Below are positions 1 through 8,498 of a DNA stretch of 64,000 bases, piece by piece. Origin of the DNA: Mycolicibacterium fallax (GTDB lineage Bacteria; Actinomycetota; Actinomycetes; Mycobacteriales; Mycobacteriaceae); the NCBI RefSeq assembly GCF_010726955.1, contig NZ_AP022603.1, positions 3,968,001-4,032,000 on the forward strand. The letters are read 5' to 3'. Numbering within the stretch: the first letter of the stretch is position 1; each line of letters begins with the position of its first letter. The translations under genes and the position numbers were made by a program. Below the pieces are notes generated by a model. It searched no databases. It worked only from the letters and a program-made list of their open reading frames with translations, and was not told where the DNA came from.

Positions 1-20
1 TGGTACCAGATTCGGTACCA
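1..20. promoter_or_regulatory. Paired GGTACC palindromes before the toxin-antitoxin operon (candidate operator)
   Basis: TGGTACCA at 1-8 is a perfect palindrome and CGGTACCA at 13-20 is a near copy 12 bp away. The second runs into the first possible ATG of the antitoxin. Type II antitoxins usually repress their own operon through such sites, so this is a candidate operator. The window starts here, so more copies could lie upstream. Confidence 0.35.
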
Positions 21-226
21 TGAATTGCATGCCCTCGCTGAACATCTCCTTCACCGACGACGAACTCGCGGCCGTCCGTGCTGCCGCCGGGGAGGTCGAT
101 GTGTCGTTGCGGACTTTTGCGCACGACGCGGTGGTCGCCGCAGCGAGCCGGCACAAGCAGGCGGTGGCTGACGCGGCGCGTCTGGTGGCGGAGCGTTCGG
201 CGGAGCTGAACCGACGGCTGGCATGA
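20..226 (+). CDS. Antitoxin of a Doc-type toxin-antitoxin module
   Basis: A 68-residue acidic/alanine-rich protein. Its N-terminus ([13 protein letters not shown]) looks like the first strand and helix of a ribbon-helix-helix DNA-binding antitoxin. The C-terminal helix (about residues 40-68) would be the toxin-binding part. It overlaps the toxin gene by ATGA (223-226), the usual antitoxin-first coupling. An in-frame ATG at 29 is an equally good start and gives the more typical MPSLNI N-terminus; neither has a clear ribosome-binding site. The family is inferred from size, position and partner. It is not Phd-like in sequence. Confidence 0.7.
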   Translation: MNCMPSLNISFTDDELAAVRAAAGEVDVSLRTFAHDAVVAAASRHKQAVADAARLVAERSAELNRRLA

Positions 227-612
227 CCGTTTTTCTCGATCGCGAGGATGTTCTTACGGCCGGGGCTTTCGCGGTCGGTCATGGGCCGGAGGTGGGTGAC
301 TACGGCCTGTTGGACGCCGCCGTCGCACGCCCGCAGGCCAGTGTCTTCGGTGTTGATGCGTACCCGGGGCGGTATGCCAAGGCGGCGGCGCTGCTGCAGT
401 CGCTGGCCCGCAATCATGCGCTGGTCGATGGGAACAAGCGCACCGCATGGGCGGCGGCATGGACGTTCCTGCATATCAATGGCATCGAGTTGCGTCCGGA
501 TTTCGATGTCGACGCGGCCGAGGACCTGATGAACGATGTCGCCACCAACGGCGACCTGACGGTCGAGTTCATTGCCGAGCGGCTGGTTGGGTTCGGCGCC
601 GACTGCGACTGA
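223..612 (+). CDS. Doc-family (Fic fold) toxin, death-on-curing type
   Basis: A 129-residue protein with the Doc form of the Fic motif, [11 protein letters not shown], at about residues 66-76. In phage P1 Doc this motif phosphorylates EF-Tu and stops translation; classical Fic proteins AMPylate instead. The C-terminal half (FLHINGIEL, then [18 protein letters not shown]) also matches the usual Doc layout, and the length is normal for Doc. It starts inside the stop codon of the antitoxin gene. The motif His, Asn, Lys and Arg are all present, so it looks active. Confidence 0.85.
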   Translation: MTVFLDREDVLTAGAFAVGHGPEVGDYGLLDAAVARPQASVFGVDAYPGRYAKAAALLQSLARNHALVDGNKRTAWAAAWTFLHINGIELRPDFDVDAAEDLMNDVATNGDLTVEFIAERLVGFGADCD

Positions 613-615
613 ACG

Positions 616-1034
616 GTTGGCGCCCGCGGTCGGGTGGGGGGGGTGTGGTTCAGCGGTGGTTGCTGTGGTAGCGGTGCCGGGCGCTCCAGCTCTGGTTGGA
701 GCGGGTCTGGTCTTTCTTGTCGGGGTGGACGGCGGGGCTGGAGATGGTGGTGGTGGCGATGCTCTCGGCGTGGGTGGCGGCGGGGGCGGCGTTGGCGCCG
801 GTGGCCAGGCCGATGGCGATGAGGGCGGGGGCGGCGGCCAGGGTGGCGGTGGCGGCGATCCGGCGGGCGATGGTGGTCATTTGAATCTCCTTGTGTGGGT
901 GGCTTTTTCGTTTTCTGGCCGGTCGTTTCCGGTGATGAATTAAGAATGCGGGATTGGGCGGTTGATGTCTGTCGGGTGACCGGGTGGTCTGCCGGTTGAA
1001 TCGTGATTCCCCCGATCGGGGGACACCGGCGTGC
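616..1034. repeat. Copy 1 of a ~0.4-kb duplicated segment carrying a small secreted-peptide gene
   Basis: From 644 to about 1034 this is almost identical to 1374-1764 (constant offset 730), with only a few differences by eye: one in the peptide coding region near 830, the start-codon change near 879, and one near 1025. Similarity continues more weakly back to about 616. The copy includes the gene and its upstream region. Confidence 0.85.
650..880 (-). CDS. Small secreted peptide, copy 1 (intact start)
   Basis: 76 residues. The first ~31 are a classic Sec signal peptide: Arg-Arg near the N-terminus, a hydrophobic Ala/Leu core, and GANA before AP as the likely cleavage site. The mature ~45 residues are Ser/Thr-rich and end in a basic, His-rich tail (SWSARHRYHSNHR). 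GGAG lies 6 nt before the ATG. The function is unknown. It is a short exported peptide of a kind common in mycobacteria and is probably extracellular. A near-identical copy without an ATG lies at 1380-1610. Confidence 0.7.
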   Translation of the reverse strand: MTTIARRIAATATLAAAPALIAIGLATGANAAPAATHAESIATTTISSPAVHPDKKDQTRSNQSWSARHRYHSNHR

Positions 1035-1144
1035 TCGTTGGGTCCGGCGCCGGCACCGGCGGCGGCTGAACGGTTGGCCGGGGTTCCGGGGAGCGTCCGT
1101 CTGGTGCAGGCGGTGTCCGGCGGCCGAGGGTCGAGGGTCGAGGA

Positions 1145-1197
1145 CTTGGGGCCGCTCGGTTGGGGCGGGGGCTTGGGGCCGCTCGGTCGGGGCGGGG
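1145..1197. repeat. Two-copy 27-bp tandem repeat
   Basis: CTTGGGGCCGCTCGGTTGGG and its extension occur twice, at 1145-1170 and 1172-1197, with one base difference. The surrounding 1035-1260 is G-rich on the + strand and shows no gene. Confidence 0.7.
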
Positions 1198-1259
1198 GGC
1201 CGAGGACCGCGGGCTGGGGTCTGCTGTCCGCGGGTCGCGGAAACACCCGGGGATTCGGG

Positions 1260-1337
1260 GTTGGAAGCGATGTCGGCGATGCCCGCCTTGGAGCGACGGT
1301 TTCTCGGGGGTAGCGACTGCGTCTCACGCTGAGCGAC
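1260..1337 (+). repeat. Dispersed iteron element, copy A
   Basis: One of four copies in the window (A here; B at 1849-1927; C at 27544-27621; D at 28506-28583). Its core is GAGCGAC (1291), TAGCGAC (1311) and GAGCGAC (1331), spaced exactly 20 bp apart. The arm before the core aligns base for base with the other copies. Confidence 0.75.
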
Positions 1338-1361
1338 GGCGGGCGCTTGGCGCCCGCCGTC
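1335..1361 (-). terminator. Strong hairpin downstream of secreted-peptide copy 2
   Basis: GACGGCGGGCG at 1335-1345 pairs perfectly with CGCCCGCCGTC at 1351-1361 over a 5-base loop, 19 bp past the stop of the 1380-1610 reading frame. There is no U tract. The equivalent place beside copy 1 keeps only one arm, so the duplication seems to have broken inside this hairpin. Confidence 0.55.
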
Positions 1362-1764
1362 GTGTGGGTGGTTTGTGGTTCAGCGGTGGTTGCTGTGGTA
1401 GCGGTGCCGGGCGCTCCAGCTCTGGTTGGAGCGGGTCTGGTCTTTCTTGTCGGGGTGGACGGCGGGGCTGGAGATGGTGGTGGTGGCGATGCTCTCGGCG
1501 TGGGTGGCGGCGGGGGCGGCGTTGGCGCCGGTGGCCAGGCCGATGGCGATCAGGGCGGGGGCGGCGGCCAGGGTGGCGGTGGCGGCGATCCGGCGGGCGA
1601 TGGTGGTTATTTGAATCTCCTTGTGTGGGTGGCTTTTTCGTTTTCTGGCCGGTCGTTTCCGGTGATGAATTAAGAATGCGGGATTGGGCGGTTGATGTCT
1701 GTCGGGTGACCGGGTGGTCTGCCGGTTGAATCGTGATTCCCCCGATCGGGGGACGCCGGCGTGT
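1346..1764. repeat. Copy 2 of the duplicated secreted-peptide segment
   Basis: Direct repeat of 616-1034 in the same orientation. This copy has the complete downstream hairpin (1335-1361), which suggests it is the older one even though its start codon is damaged. Confidence 0.85.
1380..1610 (-). pseudogene. Small secreted peptide, copy 2, start codon ATG changed to ATA
   Basis: The reading frame is essentially the same 76-residue signal-peptide protein as at 650-880, with the same GGAG 6 nt upstream, but the start codon reads ATA (1608-1610). No ATG, GTG or TTG lies nearby upstream in frame. The frame is otherwise undamaged, so the loss looks recent. ATA is only very rarely used as a start. 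Confidence 0.7.
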
Positions 1765-1848
1765 TGGTGGGGGACATCGCGGCCGCCACAGGCGGGCATC
1801 GGAGTGGTGGTGGGGGCGGCGGGCCGGCACGGGCGGCGGGCATCGGAA

Positions 1849-1927
1849 GTCGCTCGGGGTGGGACGGTGTCGCTACGTCCGAGAAACCGTCGCTGGAAGG
1901 TGGGCACTCGCGACGGGTCTTCCGTTG
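1849..1927 (-). repeat. Dispersed iteron element, copy B
   Basis: Reverse orientation relative to copy A, so A and B face each other across 1338-1848 and bracket peptide copy 2. On the minus strand it reads CAGCGAC, 13 bp, TAGCGAC, 13 bp, GAGCGAC. The second spacer differs from the other copies, yet the 20-bp period is exact. Confidence 0.7.
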
Positions 1928-2229
1928 CCGGGGCGGCTGGGACGGGTGTGACAGCCGGGCAGCGCGGCCGGATTCTGGCCTGGAGAGGGAATGGGGCTCA
2001 GTTCGGCGGGGAGTGGCCGCGACCAGGGCGCTCGCTCCGGTGGTGAGGGGCCGTGACCAGGGCGCCGGGTTGGGCAGGGGTGCGGCGGGGGAGAGCTCAA
2101 GTTGCTGCGCCCGGAGCGGGGGCGGCTGGCACGTCCCTGAAGGGAGATGGGCCAGGGTGCCGGGCCTGCGGGCCTGGAGAAGGGAGGTGGGCCAGGGCGC
2201 CGGGGCCCAGGCGACCCGCCCGCCCTGCG

Positions 2230-2400
2230 GCGAGCCGGGACAGGGCGGAGCGGGGCGGGACTGGCCGGGGCAATAAGGGACAGGACAGGACAGGACTGGC
2301 CGGGACGGGATGGGTCGGGTCGGGACAGGCAGGGGAAGGGCCGGGACAGGATGGGCCGGGCCGGGACAGGAGGGCCGGGACAAGACCGCCCGGGCCCGGG
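2230..2400 (+). repeat. G-rich GGGACAGG-type low-complexity tract
   Basis: Many degenerate copies of GGGACAGG and GGCCGGGACAGG, with dense runs of three or more G on the + strand. No convincing gene lies in 1928-2599. Open frames across it come from base composition and have low-complexity translations. Runs of this type could form G-quadruplexes. Confidence 0.6.
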
Positions 2401-2586
2401 GCCCGCCACACCCTCGCCGCCCGGCCACGGACCCGAGGCGACATGCGCCGCGGACCCACCCCGCTCCCTTCTCCAGGCCTGACCAACCCGCCTGGAACCC
2501 GAGGTGAGATCGCTCCGGCCCCGCCCGGCTCGGCGGCCGATCGCAACGGGAATCGAACAAGGTGAGGGCGGCGACCGTCGGCCCGA

Positions 2587-2592
2587 TACTCT
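2587..2592 (+). promoter_or_regulatory. -10 element (TACTCT) for a leaderless lpqW transcript
   Basis: TACTCT ends 7 nt before the GTG at 2600 and no ribosome-binding site is seen. This is the arrangement of leaderless mycobacterial mRNAs and supports the chosen start. Confidence 0.5.
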
Positions 2593-2599
2593 GATAGCC

Positions 2600-4468
2600 G
2601 TGCCGATCGTCTCCCGCCGTGTGCTGAGCGCCGCGCTGGTGACGTCGCTGCTGCTGGGCGGGTGCACCGCGGACCCGCCGCCGGCCCCGCAGAGCACCGA
2701 GACGCCGTCGTCCACGCCGCCGCCAAAGCCCAAGACGCAGCAGATCATCATGGGTATCGACAACATCGGGCCGGGCTTCAACCCGCACCTGCTGTCGGAC
2801 CAGTCGCCGGTCACCGCCGCGATCAGCGCCATGGTGCTGCCGAGCGCGTTCCGCCCGATCCCCGACGCCAAGACCCCCACCGGATCGCGCTGGGAGCGGG
2901 ACCCGACGCTGCTGGTGTCCGCCGAGATCACCAGCGAGGACCCGTTCACCGTCACCTACCGGATCCGGCCCGAGGCGTCCTGGACCGACAACGCACCGAT
3001 CGTCGCCGATGACTTCTGGTACCTGTGGCGCCAGATGGTCGGCCAGCCCGGCGTCGTCGACCCGGCCGGCTACGACCTGATCACCGGGGTGCAGTCGATC
3101 GACGGCGGCAAGACGGCGGTGGTGAGCTTCTCCCAGCCCTACCCGGCCTGGCGTGAACTCTTCTACAACCTGCTGCCCGCGCACATCGTCAAGGACATCC
3201 CCGGCGGATTCGCCGCGGGACTGGCCCGGGTGATGCCGGTGACCGGTGGTCAGTTCCGGGTGGAGAGCATCGACCCGCAGCGCGACGAGATCCTGCTGGC
3301 CCGCAACGATCGGTACTGGGGGCCCCCGGCGGTGCCGGACCTGATCCTGTTCCGCCGCGCCGGGGCGACCGCGGCGCTGGCCGACTCGATCCGCATCGCC
3401 GACACGCAGGTCGCCCAGGTGCACGGCGGGGCCGCGGCGTTCGCGCAACTCTCGGCGATCCCGGACGTGCGAACCAACCGGATCGTCACCCCCCGGGTGC
3501 TGCAGCTCGTGCTGCGCGGTCAGCAACCTCAGCTCGCAGATCCGTTGGTGCGTAAGGCCATTATGGGCCTGCTCGATGTCGGGCTGCTGGCCGCCGTCGG
3601 CGCCGGCAGCGACAACACCGTCACCCTGGCCCGGGCACAGGTCCGGGCACCCTCGGATCCCGGGTACGTGCCGACCGCGCCCGCGGCGATCGGACGCGAG
3701 GCCGCCCTGGAACTGCTGGAACAGGCCGGGTACACGGTGGCACCGGCCACCCAGGCGCCGGGCACCGCCCCCGCGCGCGGCTCGATCACCAAGGACGGCG
3801 AGGCGCTGACGATGGTGCTCGGCGCGGCGGCCAACGACCCGACGTCGGTGGCGGTGGCCAACACCGCGGCCGATCAGCTGCGCAACGCGGGCATCGAGGC
3901 GTCGGTCTCGGCGCTGGATCCCGTTGTGCTGTACCGGGATGCACTCGTCAACGGCAAGGTCGACGCGGTGGTCGGCTGGCACGCCGCCGGGGGAGACCTG
4001 GCCACCGTGCTGGCCTCGCGCTACGGCTGCCCGGCCCTGGAGGCCACCCCGGTGTCCACCTCGGGGGCCGCGCCCGCCCCGGCGCCGCGCAGCACCACCT
4101 CGGCGCCCCCGCGCCCGTCGGTCTCGGCCACCAGGCCCGCCCCGACCCCGGCCACCACGCCGCAGACCACCGCGCCGGCGCCCGCGCCGGACTCCGGGAC
4201 GCTGGTGCAGGCCCCGTCGAACCTGACCGGCGTCTGCGACCGCGCGATTCAGCCGAATATCAATGCGGCCCTTGATGGTTCGCAGTCCATCGAAGCGGTG
4301 CTGGAGCTGGTGGAGCCGAAGCTGTGGGAACTGTCGACGGTGCTGCCGATCATTCAGGACACCACCATCGTGGCCGCCGGACCATCGGTACAGGGCGTCA
4401 GCCTGACCGGGGCGGTGCCGGTGGGGATCGTCGGGGACGCCGGCAAATGGGTGAAGGTGCCGCGGTAG
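2600..4468 (+). CDS. lpqW: Lipoprotein LpqW, family 5 extracellular solute-binding fold
   Basis: 622 residues. Signal peptide with lipobox LLLGGC (lipidated Cys22), a Pro/Thr linker to about residue 45, then a family 5 solute-binding domain like those of peptide ABC transporters. A Pro/Thr/Ala-rich insertion lies near residues 490-535. LpqW of other mycobacteria does not import peptides. It acts at the membrane in the branch between phosphatidylinositol mannosides and lipoarabinomannan. No transporter genes lie nearby, which fits that role. I chose GTG at 2600 because it puts the signal peptide at the N-terminus and follows a well-placed -10; the open frame extends back to 2504 without signal-peptide character. 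Confidence 0.88.
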   Translation: MPIVSRRVLSAALVTSLLLGGCTADPPPAPQSTETPSSTPPPKPKTQQIIMGIDNIGPGFNPHLLSDQSPVTAAISAMVLPSAFRPIPDAKTPTGSRWERDPTLLVSAEITSEDPFTVTYRIRPEASWTDNAPIVADDFWYLWRQMVGQPGVVDPAGYDLITGVQSIDGGKTAVVSFSQPYPAWRELFYNLLPAHIVKDIPGGFAAGLARVMPVTGGQFRVESIDPQRDEILLARNDRYWGPPAVPDLILFRRAGATAALADSIRIADTQVAQVHGGAAAFAQLSAIPDVRTNRIVTPRVLQLVLRGQQPQLADPLVRKAIMGLLDVGLLAAVGAGSDNTVTLARAQVRAPSDPGYVPTAPAAIGREAALELLEQAGYTVAPATQAPGTAPARGSITKDGEALTMVLGAAANDPTSVAVANTAADQLRNAGIEASVSALDPVVLYRDALVNGKVDAVVGWHAAGGDLATVLASRYGCPALEATPVSTSGAAPAPAPRSTTSAPPRPSVSATRPAPTPATTPQTTAPAPAPDSGTLVQAPSNLTGVCDRAIQPNINAALDGSQSIEAVLELVEPKLWELSTVLPIIQDTTIVAAGPSVQGVSLTGAVPVGIVGDAGKWVKVPR

Positions 4469-4512
4469 GCAGACCTGTGCCTCCCTGCCGTCGGTTGCTG
4501 ATGCTTGCTTAG

Positions 4513-6168
4513 CCTCGATCCACCGAAGAATTGACCGGGTGACCGGGTGTCGCAATAGGGAAAGTGCCCTCTGAGCTGCGATGATTGGAGTTACCACACC
4601 ACAATCTGAACAGCCCAAGAAAGGCACTTCCGGTGCAAGTGTCCCACAGGTTCACCACGTCGTCGGCGGTCTTCGATGATGAGCATCTCGTGTCGTGCGC
4701 CGGGCTGGTGCCGGTGATGACCTTGGCTCAACAGAGCCGCCTTTCGGTGCTGTTGGAGCAGAAGGTTCGTTTCACCTGCGAGCGGATCAAATCTGGTGCG
4801 GCCAATCCGTCCCCGAAGCTGACCACCCTGATCGCCGGCATGTGTGCCGGCGCGGACAGCATCGATGACCTCGATATCGTGCGCTCGGGCGGGATGAAGA
4901 CCCTCTTCGACGGCGTGTACGCATCATCGACGATCGGAACCCTGTTGCGGGAGTTCACCTTCGGGCACACCCGCCAACTCGAATCAGTGCTGCGCGAGCA
5001 CCTGGCCGCGCTGTGCTCGCGCGTCGATCTGATCCCCGGCGCCGACGTGCGGGCCTTCGTCGACATCGACTCGCTACTGCGCCCGGTCTTTGGTCACGCC
5101 AAACAAGGGGCCTCGTATGGGCACACCAAGATCGCCGGGAAGCAGATCCTGCGCAAGGGCCTGTCGCCGTTGGTTGCCACGATCAGCACCGACAGCGGTG
5201 CGCCGGTGATCGCCGGTGCGCGGTTGCGGGCAGGCAAGACCAACTCCGGTAAGGGCGCAGCCCAGATGATCGCTCAGGCCGTGGCGACCGCACGTGCCGC
5301 TGGTGTTACCGGGCAGATTCTGGTGCGCGGCGACTCGGCGTACGGCAACAGCACCGTGGCGACTGCCTGCCGCCGCGCCGGAGCCCGATTCTCGCTGGTG
5401 CTGACCAAGTCAACCGCCGTGGCCGCGGCCATCGACTCCATCGATAACAACGCCTGGATTCCGGTCAACTACCCCGGCGCAGTGCGCGACCCCGACACCG
5501 GCGGATGGATCTCCGACGCCGAAGTCGCCGAAACCACCTACACCGCTTTCAGTTCCACCGATCACCCGGTCACTGCACGGTTGATCGTGCGCCGCGTCAA
5601 AGACGCCCGCTACCCAGACGCCCTGTTCCCGGTGTGGCGGTACCACCGTTCTTCACCGACACCGACGAACCGATCGATGCCGCCGACATCACCCACCGCC
5701 GCCACGCCATCATCGAAACCGTGTTCGCCGACCTCATCGACGGACCCCTGGCGCACATGCCTTCGGGGCGGTTCGGGGCCAACTCGGCTTGGATCCTGTG
5801 CGCCGCGATCGCCCACAATCTGTTGCGCGCGGCCGGTGTCCTGGCCGGCGCGACGAACGCCGTCGCGCGAGGATCCACACTGCGCCGCCGCATCGTCAAC
5901 ATTCCGGCCCGACTTGCCCGACCCCAACGGCGGCCGACACTGCACCTACCCAGCCACTGGCCTTGGGCATCAACGTGGACCACCCTGTGGCGCAACACCA
6001 TCGGATACAGCCCACCAGCGGCAATCCCCACCTGACCACCCGCCGAAAGGCCCGACCGGAGCACACAGGAAAAGCTGGACAGACCAGCAGCTACACGCTG
6101 CCCACCACCCACAGCACCGCAAAAATCAATCCCCAGACACCTCAACCGGGTCGATCCACGGATCGAGG
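4513..6168 (+). mobile_element. IS1380-family insertion sequence with intact ends
   Basis: 1656 bp. The ends carry the inverted repeat CCTCGATCC (4513-4521) and GGATCGAGG (6160-6168), continuing imperfectly inwards. A 5-bp target duplication CTTAG flanks it at 4508-4512 and 6169-6173. The single transposase gene is frameshifted, so the copy probably cannot move by itself. The intact duplication points to a fairly recent insertion between lpqW and the accessory block. Family assignment rests on the transposase sequence. Confidence 0.85.
4633..6035 (+). pseudogene. IS1380-family transposase, broken by a 1-bp deletion
   Basis: Typical IS1380 DDE transposase: N-terminal AGLVPVMTLA, then FVDIDSLLRPVFGHAKQGAS, then LVRGDSAYGN, ending with FADLIDGPLAHMPSGRFGAN and AIAHNLLRAAG. 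The frame running from 4633 breaks near 5646, where the expected CACCCGTTC reads CACCGTTC. After the break the protein goes on in another frame (PFFTDTDEPIDAAD) to the stop at 6035. GTG at 4633 gives the usual VQVSH N-terminus, with GAAAGG upstream. Confidence 0.85.
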
Positions 6169-6232
6169 CTTAGGCCTTGCAATGGGTGCAGCACGTGATC
6201 GACGACGGCGTTGACAGACCGCTGTAGACAAC

Positions 6233-6267
6233 GATCGCCGCAGCCTCCTCTCGGAAACTGCGGCGAC
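6233..6267 (-). terminator. Hairpin after the 6285-7103 gene
   Basis: CGCCGCAG (6236-6243) pairs with CTGCGGCG (6258-6265). It sits just past the stop of the minus-strand exported-protein gene and next to the IS end. There is no strong U tract. Confidence 0.4.
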
Positions 6268-6284
6268 CGTTTGCCGAAGCCAGG

Positions 6285-7103
6285 TTATGGAGCGTTGCGC
6301 GCCGTAGTCTGGCCGTTCTTGATGTCCTTCTTCACTCGGTCCAACCGGTCCTTGATGTTGGTCCCGATCTGCTTAACCGCGGCCACTGGCCCGTCATCCT
6401 TCAGGGCGCTGGTGACCTTGTTAATCCGATCCTTGGCGTGCGACAGGCTCTTCTCGGTCTTGGCCACACGCTTGTCGAAGGCCGCGTTGGCCGCAGTCCC
6501 AAGGCCATCGAGAGTGGCGCCGGGGTCGCTGAGAGCGGCCTTGATCTTGCCCGGTGCATCCGCAATGGGATTGAGCGCGAGCAGCTTGGCGGCTCCAAAG
6601 GCCTCGTTCTTGTCGTGCTCGGTCGCCCCGAGTGCGTCACGAAGCATCTCGGTGGGCTTCTGGCGGTCTGCCCATGCCTTGTTATGCAGGGATTGCGCGG
6701 TCTCGTCGCCCAGCAGGTTGTTCCTGTCGGCCAACACCAGGACCGGATCACTCACGTAGAGCGGTGTGTCGATGATGTTCTTGCCGATGTCGACCAGGCC
6801 GGCCTTGTCGCCGGTGACAATGTTCGCCGCGGTGGCGAACGGGATGAACGGGGCCTGAGCCAACTGCTCGACGACGCGCTTGAAACCAACCTCAACCAGC
6901 TTCTGGTCGCTGGTTTTGTTGGGGTCATTCAGATTGTTCCAACTCACATATTCCCAGGACGCCAGCGTGACGTCGGCTTCGACGGTCCGCGGCGCGGAGG
7001 CGTAGGGGGCTGCCAGAGTAGAAGCAGCGGGCGCGCCGACCATCAGGCCCGCCCCGACCAGCGCGATACCGGTGGTGACCAACGGATGTGCGGTGAATTT
7101 CAT
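6285..7103 (-). CDS. Exported protein of unknown function, helical, Lys-rich tail
   Basis: 272 residues from the ATG at 7103, which has GAGGGGGA 6-13 nt upstream; the open frame runs 10 residues further back but lacks this site. Residues 1-31 form a signal peptide ending near ALAA/APYAS. The mature part has a short Trp-containing region (SWEYVSWNNLNDPN) and a long, probably helical body. It ends in a repetitive Lys/Asp-rich coiled segment (VAKTEKSLSHAKDRINKV, then DRLDRVKKDIKNG). I recognise no domain. It resembles in plan the exported proteins at 10400, 11461 and 18862: hydrophobic export signal, Ala-rich body, basic C-terminus. Confidence 0.65.
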   Translation of the reverse strand: MKFTAHPLVTTGIALVGAGLMVGAPAASTLAAPYASAPRTVEADVTLASWEYVSWNNLNDPNKTSDQKLVEVGFKRVVEQLAQAPFIPFATAANIVTGDKAGLVDIGKNIIDTPLYVSDPVLVLADRNNLLGDETAQSLHNKAWADRQKPTEMLRDALGATEHDKNEAFGAAKLLALNPIADAPGKIKAALSDPGATLDGLGTAANAAFDKRVAKTEKSLSHAKDRINKVTSALKDDGPVAAVKQIGTNIKDRLDRVKKDIKNGQTTARNAP

Positions 7104-7620
7104 TACGACTTCCCCCTCGTGAAGTTCATTCAATGTGTTGCGTTCTGCAATTCCCTACGCTAGCTGATAAAAAGCTGAGATCGGCATTGGAGGCGCTTAG
7201 GTAATGGCGGTTATGGTCGGAGGCAATTACCGAACCCCCGCTGATTAGGGATTCTTGCGCCGATATTGCGATATTTTTGTCGCCGGTCTTGCCGCGCAGA
7301 TGTCCGCCGGCGTCGGTGCGGGGCGCTGAGACTTAGGGGTGCCACCGGACCTTCTGGAGCTTCTCTCAGGGGCGGACGCTCCGCTGAGGATGTAGAAGGG
7401 GAACGTGCATGATGCACGGCTCAGCCGGTAGGGCTCCAGGTGCGGCCCAGTATGGCCAGGGTGAGTGTTTCGTGGTCTGGCGTGGCCCATGCGCCACCGC
7501 CCGTCGCTATCCCCGTCGCACGCCGCCGGCAAAAACGGGGGAGGGCGCCCCCGCTGCGGCCGGGTGCGTCCTCAACCCATGCGATATGAGGCGAACCCAT
7601 GCGATATGGGGCGCTGAGTC
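7104..7620. other. Intergenic region with a 20-bp tandem duplication
   Basis: No gene seen. The 7140-7290 part is AT-richer and should hold the promoter of the 6285-7103 gene. At 7574-7593 and 7594-7613, AACCCATGCGATATGAGGCG is repeated in tandem with one change, just beyond the cupin gene stop. Confidence 0.5.
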
Positions 7621-8040
7621 TCAGACCAGGTCGGTCTCCTGCGGATCCTCGGTGGCGTCGGCGAAGGTCTCGTGCCGGGTGCCGTGCCTGTGCTCGGCGG
7701 GGCCGTAGAGCGAATAGAGCTTCAGGTCCTCATCGCCCACGTTGAGGATGTTGTGGTACTTGCCGGCCGGGATCAGCGCGATCCAGTCGTCGCCGACGGT
7801 CTCGTCGAAGCTGATGTCATCCTTGGCCGGGCCCATCACCACCCGGGCCTTGCCGGCCTCCACCCGGATGAACTGGTCATGGTCGTCGTGGATCTCGCCG
7901 CCGACCATGCCGCCGGGCGGGATGCTCATCACGGTGAGCTGCAGGTACTTGCCGGTCCACAGGGTGTCGCGGAACGCACCGTTGGCCAGGGTGGCGTCCT
8001 CGATGTTGGTCGCGAAAGGCTCGGGTCCCTTGTCGGTCAT
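7621..8040 (-). CDS. Cupin-domain protein
   Basis: 139 residues, a single small beta-barrel cupin. Motif 1 is visible as GGEIHDDHDQFIRVEAGKARV (only the HDDHDQ and Glu ligand-type residues are noted) and motif 2 as IPAGKYHNILN. The His/Glu/His set suggests it binds a metal. Substrate unknown; such lone cupins may be isomerases, dioxygenases or sugar-binding proteins. AGGAGA lies upstream of the ATG. It stands alone on its strand between exported-protein genes. Confidence 0.75.
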   Translation of the reverse strand: MTDKGPEPFATNIEDATLANGAFRDTLWTGKYLQLTVMSIPPGGMVGGEIHDDHDQFIRVEAGKARVVMGPAKDDISFDETVGDDWIALIPAGKYHNILNVGDEDLKLYSLYGPAEHRHGTRHETFADATEDPQETDLV

Positions 8041-8366
8041 CGTGTCTCCTCATCGGCTCAGCGGGTAACAACTCCAAGCTAGCACCGAGCCGAATCGGCA
8101 CGGGGCGTCGATCAGCACCGATCCCGCTGCCAAAAGTCACCGGCATTCCTGAGGAGAGTCTAAGCAGTGACAAATTGGCCGCGTAGACATGAAACCGCTG
8201 GTCATAAGCATGCTTATGTGTAGGTGCAACGCGTTCTAATACGCCGTTGACCGCGGGATACGGTCGCCGTAGCGACGGGTTTTACTACGAAAGATAGCGG
8301 CAAAGCGAAAGGCCTGTTATCGTGACGCGCATCACGTCATAGGTGGTCTATGGCGTAGGTCACTGA
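8041..8366. other. Intergenic region, AT-richer, with a 16-bp palindrome
   Basis: No gene seen. It should carry the promoter of the cupin gene on the minus strand and any promoter of the glycine-rich gene on the plus strand. The palindrome at 8203-8218 is its main feature. Confidence 0.5.
8203..8218. promoter_or_regulatory. Perfect 16-bp palindrome CATAAGCATGCTTATG
   Basis: Uninterrupted symmetry in an AT-rich setting between divergent genes suggests an operator. The binding protein is unknown. Confidence 0.35.
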
Positions 8367-8498
8367 GAACTGGTTAAGCGTCGGACCGAGTCTGACCGCG
8401 TCTTCGGGGGTGCGGCCTGGATCCGGGCCAATGGCGTCTGGAACCAAATCGACCTTGGAAGCGAAGCGGGCGGCTATGCCAAGGGCGGTGTCGGTGGC

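Noticed and set aside
1-612. Phd/Doc phage addiction module as sign of a prophage
   Set aside because: No integrase, att site or phage gene is nearby; Doc-type modules are common on chromosomes.
572-943. Gly-rich + strand protein around 600-940
   Set aside because: It is antisense to the small secreted peptide, which has a signal peptide and a ribosome-binding site; the same shadow recurs at copy 2.
1670-4627. 985-codon open frame on the minus strand across lpqW
   Set aside because: Arg/Gly-rich translation without domains, opposite a well-supported lipoprotein gene; a product of high GC at third positions.
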